Positions 1 through 6,411 of a stretch of DNA of 13,751 nt are shown in pieces. Below the pieces are notes generated by a model that worked only from the letters and a program-made list of their open reading frames with translations, was not told the DNA's origin and ran no database searches. The first letter of the stretch is position 1. Each line of letters begins with the position of its first letter. This DNA is from UBA8516 sp035457865 (GTDB lineage: Archaea > Thermoproteota > Nitrososphaeria > Nitrososphaerales > Nitrosopumilaceae). The position numbers and the translations under genes were made by a program. The stretch spans positions 1 through 13,751 of the forward strand of contig DATIAR010000045.1 in NCBI GenBank assembly GCA_035457865.1. The letters run 5' to 3'.

Positions 1-30
1 TATAGATTCAAAAGCAACAGGCGAGGATAG

Positions 31-1389
31 TTGTCTGCGTGCGATGCAGTGCTTTTAAAAGCTAAAGCTTTACACATCGATGAGTACGAGACATTTTTTG
101 CAGAAAGAAGAATAGTCACAGTAAGAATAACTGACTCCGAGATAGCAGAGGTAAAACAAAATCAAGAAAGATCACTCGCTGTAAGAATAATACATCAAAA
201 AAGAATCGGTTCTGCTACAACATCAAATCTAGATAAGAATGACGTGGTTGAATCAGCCTTGAAATCAACCTCACTTGTAAGACCCAAAAATTATTGGAGA
301 GCATTACCACAAAGTGCCAAATTTCCATCACTACAAAGTGTGTTTGATCAAAAGATTGAGAACATTTCAGGAGAACATGCTGCAGATATTGCGTACACCA
401 TGATCAATGCTGCTACAAAAGATAATAGGGTTACAGCTGTATCTGGTTCTTTGAATATTGTTTCTGAAAAAATTGAAATTGCAAACAATAACGGTTTGAA
501 TTGTTATGATAAGGCAACCTACATAGCTGGTACCATAAATGCAGAATCTAATGTTGGTAATTCACCAGTAAGTGGCATTGGGGACATGTCTTCAAGAACA
601 ACAAATGGCTTTGATGCTGAATCAATAGGTGAGGAAGCATCAGATATGTGTGTAAATTCTATAAATCCACAAAAATGTGAATCAGAAACATATAGTATAA
701 TTTTTGAGCCATATGCCATAGGAGAAATGCTTGCCTTTGTTTTTGCATCAAACTTTAATCTTAAAACATATTCAGAAAAAAGAAGTTGTTTTGTAGACAA
801 GATTGGAGAAAAAATAGCACATGAAAGATTTAGCTTAATTGATGACCCTCATCATCCAGAAGGTATTGGTAGTAAACCGTTTGACGATGAAGGCGTATTA
901 ACCATGCCAAGACCTCTAATAAACAAAGGGATTTTTGCAGATACTTTTTCTGATTCGTTTTATGCCTTCAAAGAAAATAAGGAGTCTACAGGCAATGCCA
1001 GCAGATCTGGCTCTCCAGTAGGTAGATCTGCTCAACCAATCCCTTTTCCATCTCCACACAATCTGATGATAAGTGGGAAAGGAGTATCAAAAGATGAGAT
1101 GATCAAAAATACAAAAAAAGGATTGCTCGTTGGAAGATTATGGTATACTTATGCAGTAAATCCAGAACGCGGAGATTTTTCTTGTACAGCAAGAAGTGGA
1201 ATCAAGATAATAGAAAATGGTAGAATTAAAAGTCCTGGTAAATCTGTTCGTATAGTTCACAATCTTCCCGTGTTGCTTCAAAACATATCATCAATAGGAA
1301 ATGACACTAGAAACGTATTGAATTGGCATTCACTTCCTGCGATCACACCTTCGATACAAGTAGAAGGAATTAAGGTAGTATCAATTTAA
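31..1389 (+). CDS. pmbA: PmbA/TldE-family protein, non-metallo partner of TldD protease
   Basis: This is a 452-residue member of the TldD/PmbA (U62) family. TldD and TldE/PmbA form a cytoplasmic heterodimeric protease; in bacteria it degrades unfolded peptides and matures modified peptides such as microcin B17. The protein lacks the HExxxH zinc motif of TldD, so it is the TldE/PmbA type. Family landmarks are DDPHHPEGIGSKPFDDEG from about residue 271, ESTGNASRSG at about 318-327, and the glycine/proline-rich region after it. Length matches the usual 430-450 residues. The start is a TTG with a purine-rich GGCGAGG 4 bases upstream; a GTG at 49 is an alternative. A TAG ends a short open frame just before the TTG (bases 1-30, tail YRFKSNRRG). 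This could be the end of an upstream tldD, the usual neighbour, but too little is visible to say. The stop overlaps the stop of the convergent exchanger gene. Confidence 0.88.
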   Translation: MSACDAVLLKAKALHIDEYETFFAERRIVTVRITDSEIAEVKQNQERSLAVRIIHQKRIGSATTSNLDKNDVVESALKSTSLVRPKNYWRALPQSAKFPSLQSVFDQKIENISGEHAADIAYTMINAATKDNRVTAVSGSLNIVSEKIEIANNNGLNCYDKATYIAGTINAESNVGNSPVSGIGDMSSRTTNGFDAESIGEEASDMCVNSINPQKCESETYSIIFEPYAIGEMLAFVFASNFNLKTYSEKRSCFVDKIGEKIAHERFSLIDDPHHPEGIGSKPFDDEGVLTMPRPLINKGIFADTFSDSFYAFKENKESTGNASRSGSPVGRSAQPIPFPSPHNLMISGKGVSKDEMIKNTKKGLLVGRLWYTYAVNPERGDFSCTARSGIKIIENGRIKSPGKSVRIVHNLPVLLQNISSIGNDTRNVLNWHSLPAITPSIQVEGIKVVSI

Positions 1390-2390
1390 AGACTTGGCAG
1401 TATGGACTGCAGTCCTATACCAACAATGTATAAGATCAAAAGCACCACACCCGTCTTCAATCCAAGTTTGTTTTTTAGTATTGGAATAATTGCAACAAGT
1501 GTAATTACCGTAACCAATATCATTTGATATTCTAACAGGGGCGTGTTTGGAATCCTTTCAGTGAGTCCACGAAATGACATCGCCCCAAAGACTGCTATTG
1601 CAAGGAGTAATGTGTTGTTTAAAATTTTTGAACCAAGGACATTCGCTACTGCGATCGATGCACCAGTTGCCCCTTTTCTTGCCAAGATCATCATAGATAT
1701 TTTTTCTGGCATTTCTCCAGCTATTGGTGCAATGATAATAGCTAGTACAACGATAGAGATTCCACTTTCTATAGCCAGATCTTCCAGAGAATGAACAAAT
1801 GGTTCTGCCCCTATGAATATTCCCGCAGTGCCTGCAGCAAAAATCAAAAGTGATCGAATAAAGTGCTTTTTGGATTGTCTTGCCTTGTGTTCTTCGTGTA
1901 CTTCAATTTCAAGTCTTTCTGCCTTTTCATGTTTAATCTCACGAAATGCAAGATAGAGATATACTGCAAACATGGTTGAAAATATAATTCCATCAACAAT
2001 TTCATAACCATCAATAAACATGACAGCTCCTGCAATTGCTGTTATTATCAGCAATACAGTGTCAAGCTTGAACTGTTTTACATCAATATACTTCATTGGT
2101 GCTTTTGAAAGTTTAGTTGTTGCAATGATCAGCATTATTGCAAGACCTAATGTCATCATCAAAAGGTTACTTCCAAGTGCTGCACTAATTGCAGTATCAT
2201 AGGATCCGTCTTTGGCCGCATATGCTACAATTGCAATCTCTGGTAATGTAGTAGCAATGCTTAGTAACGTTCTACCTACAAATCTAGCGCCCCATCTTTC
2301 TGCAAGATGTTCTGCACCATATGATAAGAGCCAGCTTGCAAAGATAAGTTCAGCCAGCCAAGCAAGCATAAATGGTAAACTTTCTGCCAA
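1386..2390 (-). CDS. CaCA-family sodium/calcium (cation) exchanger
   Basis: This is a 334-residue integral membrane protein with about ten hydrophobic helices and two inverted halves, typical of the CaCA superfamily (NCX_Mj, YrbG). The alpha-1 repeat covers about residues 40-80, with SIATTLPEI (44-52) and ALGSN (71-75). The alpha-2 repeat covers about 216-260, with APIAGEMPEK (221-230) and VLGSKILN (251-258). The Glu of each PE motif (E51, E229) is expected to coordinate the transported cation. A charged cytoplasmic loop (about 150-178) joins the halves. The family exchanges Ca2+ for Na+ or H+ across the cell membrane; which ions this one uses cannot be read from sequence. The start is TTG, supported by a TATA-like element about 26 bases upstream; an ATG at residue 8 (2369) is the alternative. 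It lies 47 bases behind the Lrp/AsnC effector-domain gene, with a palindrome in the gap. Confidence 0.87.
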   Translation of the reverse strand: MAESLPFMLAWLAELIFASWLLSYGAEHLAERWGARFVGRTLLSIATTLPEIAIVAYAAKDGSYDTAISAALGSNLLMMTLGLAIMLIIATTKLSKAPMKYIDVKQFKLDTVLLIITAIAGAVMFIDGYEIVDGIIFSTMFAVYLYLAFREIKHEKAERLEIEVHEEHKARQSKKHFIRSLLIFAAGTAGIFIGAEPFVHSLEDLAIESGISIVVLAIIIAPIAGEMPEKISMMILARKGATGASIAVANVLGSKILNNTLLLAIAVFGAMSFRGLTERIPNTPLLEYQMILVTVITLVAIIPILKNKLGLKTGVVLLILYIVGIGLQSILPSL

Positions 2391-2412
2391 TTGCTAATCT
2401 GCTTTATCGGCA

Positions 2413-2421
2413 TATTATAAG
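2413..2421 (-). promoter_or_regulatory. TATA-like element for the exchanger gene
   Basis: On the minus strand the sequence CTTATAATA is centred about 26 bases upstream of the TTG at 2390. That is the archaeal distance from TATA box to transcription start and suggests a leaderless transcript beginning at the TTG. This supports the TTG start over the internal ATG at 2369, and suggests the exchanger can be transcribed separately from the Lrp-like gene. Confidence 0.4.
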
Positions 2422-2435
2422 CCAATATTATTGGC
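2421..2435. promoter_or_regulatory. 15-bp palindrome upstream of exchanger promoter (candidate operator)
   Basis: GCCAATATTATTGGC is a perfect 7+1+7 palindrome. It lies in the 47-base gap between the Lrp-like gene and the exchanger, immediately upstream (on the minus strand) of the TATA-like CTTATAATA at 2413-2421. It therefore covers the position of the archaeal TFB recognition element. A role as a binding site for a dimeric regulator of the exchanger is inferred. Confidence 0.45.
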
Positions 2436-2437
2436 GC

Positions 2438-2683
2438 TCATTGATCTTTTACAATTATCATAGTTAAGGTAGATTTGACACCATCTAATTTTCTGATTTT
2501 TGTAGTGATTGTTTCACGCAAGGTTTCCATAGAGTCTGCTTCAATTTCCATCAATACGTCATAAACACCATAAACACCGTATACTTCCTTCACATTTGAG
2601 ATCTGTCTTAGTTCCTTAACGAGTTTATTTTCTTTACCAAGTTCTGCATTCATCAAAACAAACGCACTGTGCATATCAAGCAT
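2438..2683 (-). CDS. Stand-alone Lrp/AsnC effector-binding (RAM/ACT-like) domain protein
   Basis: This 81-residue protein matches the C-terminal ligand-binding domain of Lrp/AsnC regulators and nothing else: AFVLMNAELGKE, then KELRQISNVKEVYGVYGVYD, MEIEADSMETLRE and a final KIRKLDGVKSTLTMI. The usual N-terminal helix-turn-helix is absent. Such free-standing domains (SraA type) are common in archaea. They form dimers or octamers that bind small molecules, often amino acids, and may associate with full-length Lrp proteins. The first ATG is at 2683 (MLDMHSA); the ATG at 2674 (MHSAFVLMN) fits the family start better and may be the real one. The gene is divergent from the winged-helix regulator at 2796 and precedes the exchanger on the same strand. 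Confidence 0.85.
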   Translation of the reverse strand: MLDMHSAFVLMNAELGKENKLVKELRQISNVKEVYGVYGVYDVLMEIEADSMETLRETITTKIRKLDGVKSTLTMIIVKDQ

Positions 2684-2738
2684 TTCTGCGACTTACATAA
2701 AAACAAATTGTATTAGTTAAAAAAAAGCTTCCACACAG

Positions 2739-2755
2739 CTCAAAAAAATTTTGAG
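2739..2755. repeat. AT-rich inverted repeat in divergent intergenic region
   Basis: CTCAAAA, AAA, TTTTGAG forms a perfect 7-bp inverted repeat with a 3-base loop. It lies between the Lrp-like gene (minus) and the winged-helix gene (plus), just upstream of two tandem AGTTAA units (2754-2765). It sits in a divergent promoter region rather than after a gene, so it is more likely a protein-binding or promoter element than a terminator. The evidence is symmetry only. Confidence 0.3.
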
Positions 2756-2761
2756 TTAAAG

Positions 2762-2768
2762 TTAATAA
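2762..2768 (+). promoter_or_regulatory. TATA-like element for the winged-helix gene
   Basis: TTAATAA lies about 30 bases upstream of the ATG at 2796, in the position expected for an archaeal TATA box driving a leaderless or near-leaderless transcript. The palindrome at 2774-2795 fills the space between it and the start codon. Confidence 0.4.
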
Positions 2769-2773
2769 GGTAA

Positions 2774-2795
2774 GTTACCGTACCATTACGGTAAC
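2774..2795. promoter_or_regulatory. Perfect 9+4+9 palindromic operator abutting the ATG
   Basis: GTTACCGTA, spacer CCAT, TACGGTAAC is a perfect 9-bp inverted repeat. Its last base directly precedes the ATG of the winged-helix gene, and it sits downstream of the TATA-like element, over the expected transcription start. A dimer bound here would block RNA polymerase loading, so autorepression by the encoded regulator is the simplest inference. The half-sites are G/C-containing and stand out from the AT-rich surroundings, which makes chance less likely. Confidence 0.65.
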
Positions 2796-3140
2796 ATGAA
2801 AACACGAATGACTTATATCCCACTAGAGGTGGCAGAACAATTCTCAGACTTTATCATAAGCAGAGACGAACAAATACTAGATTCTGTCAAGGCAAGAACC
2901 CGTGATTTTAGTACAATATCGCTTCTAAAGTTACTATATCAGTTAAAGTGTAATCCTATGACTTTTTCAGATCTTTATACAAAATCAAACATAAGGATGA
3001 AAAGGTCTTTTTTGAATTATCTGCACCTTTGTGTAAAGTATAATTTTATTACAAAAATGGCAGTAAGATCAAATATGATGTATTCTATAACAGACAAAGG
3101 CAGAACAATGCTTGATCTTTTTGTGCATCACGACCACTAG
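2796..3140 (+). CDS. Small winged-helix DNA-binding regulator
   Basis: This 114-residue basic protein has the architecture of archaeal winged-helix regulators (PadR/MarR-like or ArnR-like). A helical N-terminus is followed by a DNA-binding region from about residue 42: STISLLKLLYQLKCNPMTF, recognition helix near KSNIRMKRSFLNYLHLC, and a beta wing ending in YSITDKGRTMLDLF (about 95-109). The TDKGR motif is typical of the wing and final helix of this group. There is no ligand-binding or membrane domain, so it probably acts as a dimeric DNA binder. The ATG directly follows a perfect palindrome, which suggests negative autoregulation. Its targets beyond its own promoter are unknown; a shared intergenic region makes the divergent Lrp-like gene a possible second target. 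Confidence 0.72.
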   Translation: MKTRMTYIPLEVAEQFSDFIISRDEQILDSVKARTRDFSTISLLKLLYQLKCNPMTFSDLYTKSNIRMKRSFLNYLHLCVKYNFITKMAVRSNMMYSITDKGRTMLDLFVHHDH

Positions 3141-3195
3141 AAAAATGTAAGCATTCAGTACGAAAAACAATTTGTAGAACTCTACTCTGAATAAA

Positions 3196-3564
3196 TCATG
3201 ATGGTTTGATAAATTTTGATTGGGCTTTGAGATATTCTGCCACTTTGCCGAATATATCATTCACGCTAATATCAATGAAATTAATGGTTCCATCGTCTTT
3301 AACGATCTGTTTTTCAAATTTTTCTTTGATTGCAAAGATTACGGATGACCAATGAAGTACACCATTCAATTTTTCGTGTATAATAGCATCAGTATCTGGA
3401 AAATGAAATGGTTGAAAAACAATCCCGTTAGCCCAATTCATAGTTGGTATTCCTCCACCCGCAGATCTGCTACCAAAAGCAATTTGCTTTAACCAATCCT
3501 CAAATCTATATTCGATTACTTCATGTATGACAAGCTTTTTCCACGGTTCTATTGTTATTTCCAT
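3196..3564 (-). CDS. Conserved-looking hypothetical protein
   Basis: This is a 122-residue protein that I do not recognise. It has no signal peptide or membrane segment. It looks like a compact alpha/beta cytoplasmic protein, with an aromatic- and glycine-rich middle (SAGGGIPTMNWANGIVFQPF, about residues 34-53) and a C-terminal amphipathic helix (DIFGKVAEYLKAQSKF). Coding is supported by the ATG start with AGGAAG 5 bases upstream, a TATA-like AATAATAT (minus strand, 3598-3605) at a suitable distance, and no competing frame of similar quality. It is divergent from purM and convergent with the winged-helix gene. A small ligand- or RNA-binding fold is possible, but nothing in the sequence is diagnostic. 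Confidence 0.6.
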   Translation of the reverse strand: MEITIEPWKKLVIHEVIEYRFEDWLKQIAFGSRSAGGGIPTMNWANGIVFQPFHFPDTDAIIHEKLNGVLHWSSVIFAIKEKFEKQIVKDDGTINFIDISVNDIFGKVAEYLKAQSKFIKPS

Positions 3565-3590
3565 TTTTCTTCCTACGACTTTTGTAAAGG

Positions 3591-3647
3591 CATATCATAT
3601 TATTTCTATCTAACATGCCTCTAGAATCTCGTTTTACATATGATATG
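3591..3647. promoter_or_regulatory. Inverted repeat pair in the divergent promoter region before purM
   Basis: CATATCATAT (3591-3600) and ATATGATATG (3638-3647) are perfect 10-bp inverted copies separated by 37 bases. The second lies in a local 13-base palindrome, ACATATGATATGT (3636-3648). The first overlaps the probable TATA region of the minus-strand gene; the second lies upstream of the purM TATA-like CATATTTAAT. Position suggests paired operator sites controlling both directions, but the AT-only composition makes chance symmetry quite possible. Confidence 0.35.
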
Positions 3648-3721
3648 TTATATATTATACATCATATTTAATCTTTAGTACATACAAATTCTTTTATCTC
3701 AAAACAATAGGATCTGAGACG

Positions 3722-4744
3722 TTGGGAATTACTTACAAAGATGCTGGGATAGATATTAAAAAAATAAGACAAAGTCAAGCCACTATTGGTAGACTTATCA
3801 GCTCAACCCACAAGCTACAAAAAAAAGCAAAAATCACGTCAGGTTTTGGTCATTATGCAGGACTTGTAGAAATCGCAGGTGGAAAGCTCATAGCCACACA
3901 TACTGATGGAGTAGGTACCAAAGTAATCATATCTCAAATGATGAAAAAATATGACACCATCGGCATCGATTGTATTGCCATGAACGTTAATGATATAATT
4001 TGTACCGGTGCTACTCCAATATCGTTTGTTGATTATATTGCCGCTAATCAAAATAACCAAGAAATTTTTAAAAAAATTGTACAAGGATTAGTAAAGGGAG
4101 CAAAAAAAGCAGATGTACCAATAGTTGGTGGTGAAACTGCAATAATGCCAGATGTCATTACAGGAAAAGAGTTTTCATTCGATCTGGCAGGAATGGTTGT
4201 AGGAATTCTTTCAAAAAACCAAATGATTCTTGGCGACATGATAACTCCTGGTGATGTTATAATTGGTGTAAAAAGTAGCGGCTTGCATTCCAATGGATAC
4301 TCTCTTGCAAGGAAGGTTCTTCTTTCAAAATATTCAATAAAAGACAAGATTAGGGGGATAGGAACTGTCGGTGATGCACTTTTAACACCCACTGAGATCT
4401 ATGTAAAACCAGTGCTGGAAGTTCTTGATGAGTGTGACATACATGGTCTTGCTCACATAACTGGTGGTTCCTTTACAAAGCTTTTACGTCTTAAAAAAAT
4501 AGGATACCTACTTGACAACATGCCAGAACCACCGGAAATATTTCAGATGATTGAAAACGAAAATGTAGAAAAAACAGAAATGTACAAGACTTTCAACATG
4601 GGAATAGGTTTTTGTGTCATAGCCCCTGAGGAGGAAGGAGAACAGATAGACAAAATATTCAAAAAGCATGGCTTAAAAAGTAGACAAATTGGCTCCATAA
4701 TAGAAAAAAGAGGAGTCTTTATTGATTCTCTAAAAATCGCATAA
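3722..4744 (+). CDS. purM: Phosphoribosylformylglycinamidine cyclo-ligase (AIR synthetase)
   Basis: PurM closes the imidazole ring in purine synthesis: FGAM + ATP gives AIR + ADP + Pi, in the cytoplasm. The 340-residue length is normal. Landmarks are YKDAGIDI near the N-terminus, GHYAGLVEI (43-51), ATHTDGVGTK (58-67, the ATP/Mg loop), IDCIAMNVNDIICTGA (82-97), GGETA (136-140), DLAGMVVG (154-161), KSSGLHSNGYSLARK (184-198), LTPTEIYVKP, and HITGGSF towards the C-terminus. The domain order is AIRS N-terminal then AIRS C-terminal. The start is TTG at 3722, as no in-frame ATG lies before conserved sequence; AGGA at 3709-3712 gives 9-base spacing, and TTTTATC at 3692-3698 could drive a near-leaderless message. 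It stands alone, with no other pur genes in view. An 80-base gap with its own promoter separates it from elp3. Confidence 0.95.
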   Translation: MGITYKDAGIDIKKIRQSQATIGRLISSTHKLQKKAKITSGFGHYAGLVEIAGGKLIATHTDGVGTKVIISQMMKKYDTIGIDCIAMNVNDIICTGATPISFVDYIAANQNNQEIFKKIVQGLVKGAKKADVPIVGGETAIMPDVITGKEFSFDLAGMVVGILSKNQMILGDMITPGDVIIGVKSSGLHSNGYSLARKVLLSKYSIKDKIRGIGTVGDALLTPTEIYVKPVLEVLDECDIHGLAHITGGSFTKLLRLKKIGYLLDNMPEPPEIFQMIENENVEKTEMYKTFNMGIGFCVIAPEEEGEQIDKIFKKHGLKSRQIGSIIEKRGVFIDSLKIA

Positions 4745-4793
4745 AAAACACGAACTAAAAGAATAGTTTTTGCATTTACTTGTAGTTTAAAGG

Positions 4794-4801
4794 ATTTAAT
4801 A
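4794..4801 (+). promoter_or_regulatory. TATA-box promoter of the elp3-lysS operon
   Basis: ATTTAATA, preceded by purine-rich AAAGG (a plausible TFB recognition element), is centred about 27 bases upstream of the elp3 ATG at 4825. This is the spacing for a leaderless archaeal transcript starting at or just before the ATG. There is no clear Shine-Dalgarno sequence before elp3, which agrees with leaderless translation. Confidence 0.55.
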
Positions 4802-4824
4802 CCCAATTTTGGTCCTAAAAAATA

Positions 4825-6411
4825 ATGCAAAGATCAAAAACAACGTTTGGGGATGCGTGTATAGAGATTTCTCAAAATCTTCTTGGCATGACAAATCCGA
4901 CAAAAAATGATGTAAAAAAAGAAATCAAAAAAATATGTGTCAAATATTCGTTAGAAAGAATCCCACGAAATTATGAGATACTAGCAGAAGTTCAGGGCAT
5001 AGAGTTTATGAAATTGCAAAAAGCTTTGATCCGAAAACCTGTCAAAACCGCTTCAGGTGTTGCAGTCATAGCTCTTATGCCAAAACCGTATGCTTGTCCA
5101 CATGGTCGTTGCACTTATTGTCCTGGTGGAATCGAATATAATTCACCAAATAGTTACACTGGAAGAGAACCATCTACACAAAATGCGATAGAAAATAATT
5201 ATGATCCAAAAAAACAGATACTTGACAAGCTTACTAAATTACAAGCATATGGTCATGATGTAACTAAGCTTGAGCTTGTGATAGTGGGAGGAACATTTCT
5301 TTTCATGCTACAGGAATATCAATATGATTTCATCAAATCATGTTATGACGCAGTAAATGGAACAAATTCTTTAGATTTGGAATCTGCCAAAAAAAATAAT
5401 GAATTAGCAAAAATACGAAGTGTTGGTTTTACAATAGAGACTAAACCTGATTATTGTAAAAAACAACATGTTGATTTGATGTTAGATTATGGCATAACAC
5501 GAGTAGAGATAGGCGTGCAAAGCTTACATGAGAGAGTATATGAAATTGTTAATCGCGGTCATAACCTACATGACGTGATCGAATCATTTCAGATAGCAAA
5601 GGATGCAGGGTACAAGATTGTTTCCCATATGATGCCTGGCCTTCCAACAATGACTCCAGAAGAAGACATTTCTGATTTTAAAAAATTGTTTGATGACTCA
5701 TCTTTTAGACCAGATATGTTAAAGATCTATCCAACGCTTGTTATCGAAGGAACACCACTTTACCAATCTTTCAAAGATGGGAAATTTACACCGTACTCAG
5801 ATGGGGACATGATCAAGGTTCTTACAGAGATTAAGAAAATAATTCCAAGATGGGTTAGAATAATGAGAATGCAGCGAGAGATATCATCAGATCAGATAAT
5901 TGCTGGTCCAAAGCTTGGTAATCTACGTCAGATTGTTCAAGGAAATCTCAAGAAACTAAATTTGTCTTGTAAATGCATCAGATGTCGAGAAGCTGGTCTT
6001 TCTGAAGATGAAATTAATTTAGATGACATAAAACTGAATAGAGAAAGTTACGAGTCGTCTGGAGGTCAAGAAGTATTTTTGTCATATGATGATTCACAAG
6101 ATAGAATTTTTGGATTTTTGAGATTAAGAAAACCAAGTAGTTTGGCACATAGAAAAGAAGTGACACAAAATACGTGTATTGTAAGAGAATTGCATGTGTT
6201 GGGTAAATCGTTGAGACTGGGGGAACGAGATGATAACAGTATTCAACATTTGGGACTAGGTAAAAATCTCATGAGTCAAGCGGAAAAAATTGCTAAAGAA
6301 GAATTTGACGCAAAGAGGCTTCTTGTCATTAGTGCCGTTGGAACAAGAGAATATTACAGAAAGATTGGATATTCTCTTTTAGGACCATACATGTCAAAGG
6401 AATTAGCATAA
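4825..6411 (+). CDS. elp3: Elp3, tRNA U34 carboxymethyltransferase (radical SAM / acetyltransferase)
   Basis: Elp3 adds the carboxymethyl group at C5 of wobble uridine-34 in certain tRNAs, using acetyl-CoA and S-adenosylmethionine; archaea use it without the other Elongator subunits. The 528-residue length fits. The radical SAM cluster motif is CPHGRCTYC, with cysteines at 91, 96 and 99, followed by PGG and NSYTGREPSTQNA. The radical SAM barrel continues through LVIVGGTF, FTIETKPDYC, RVEIGVQSL and HMMPGLPTMT. A zinc-binding CKCIRC (382, 384, 387) precedes the C-terminal GNAT acetyltransferase domain (about 410-528), with acetyl-CoA loop HLGLGKNL (about 474-481) and the ending EYYRKIGYSLLGPYMSKEL. 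It starts at ATG 4825 behind a TATA box and is the first gene of a tight operon. Its TAA shares one base with the lysS ATG (TAATG), indicating translational coupling. Confidence 0.96.
   Translation: MQRSKTTFGDACIEISQNLLGMTNPTKNDVKKEIKKICVKYSLERIPRNYEILAEVQGIEFMKLQKALIRKPVKTASGVAVIALMPKPYACPHGRCTYCPGGIEYNSPNSYTGREPSTQNAIENNYDPKKQILDKLTKLQAYGHDVTKLELVIVGGTFLFMLQEYQYDFIKSCYDAVNGTNSLDLESAKKNNELAKIRSVGFTIETKPDYCKKQHVDLMLDYGITRVEIGVQSLHERVYEIVNRGHNLHDVIESFQIAKDAGYKIVSHMMPGLPTMTPEEDISDFKKLFDDSSFRPDMLKIYPTLVIEGTPLYQSFKDGKFTPYSDGDMIKVLTEIKKIIPRWVRIMRMQREISSDQIIAGPKLGNLRQIVQGNLKKLNLSCKCIRCREAGLSEDEINLDDIKLNRESYESSGGQEVFLSYDDSQDRIFGFLRLRKPSSLAHRKEVTQNTCIVRELHVLGKSLRLGERDDNSIQHLGLGKNLMSQAEKIAKEEFDAKRLLVISAVGTREYYRKIGYSLLGPYMSKELA

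Noticed and set aside
1..30. Possible end of an upstream tldD gene (frame ending TAG at 28-30)
   Set aside because: Only nine codons are visible and none of the conserved TldD tail is clear, so it is mentioned with pmbA rather than called as a gene.
2551..2583. Tandem repeat behind the VYGVYGVYD motif in the Lrp-like gene
   Set aside because: The repeat reflects the conserved protein motif of the Lrp/AsnC effector domain and needs no separate explanation.
3153..3191. ATTCAG ... CTGAAT inverted repeat between convergent genes, as a bidirectional terminator
   Set aside because: The arms are only 6 bp with a 27-base spacer and there is no T tract on either side.
3069..3260. Minus-strand frame covering the gap between the winged-helix gene and the unknown gene
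   Set aside because: Its composition is unlike a real protein and it overlaps both genes; no start signal was seen.
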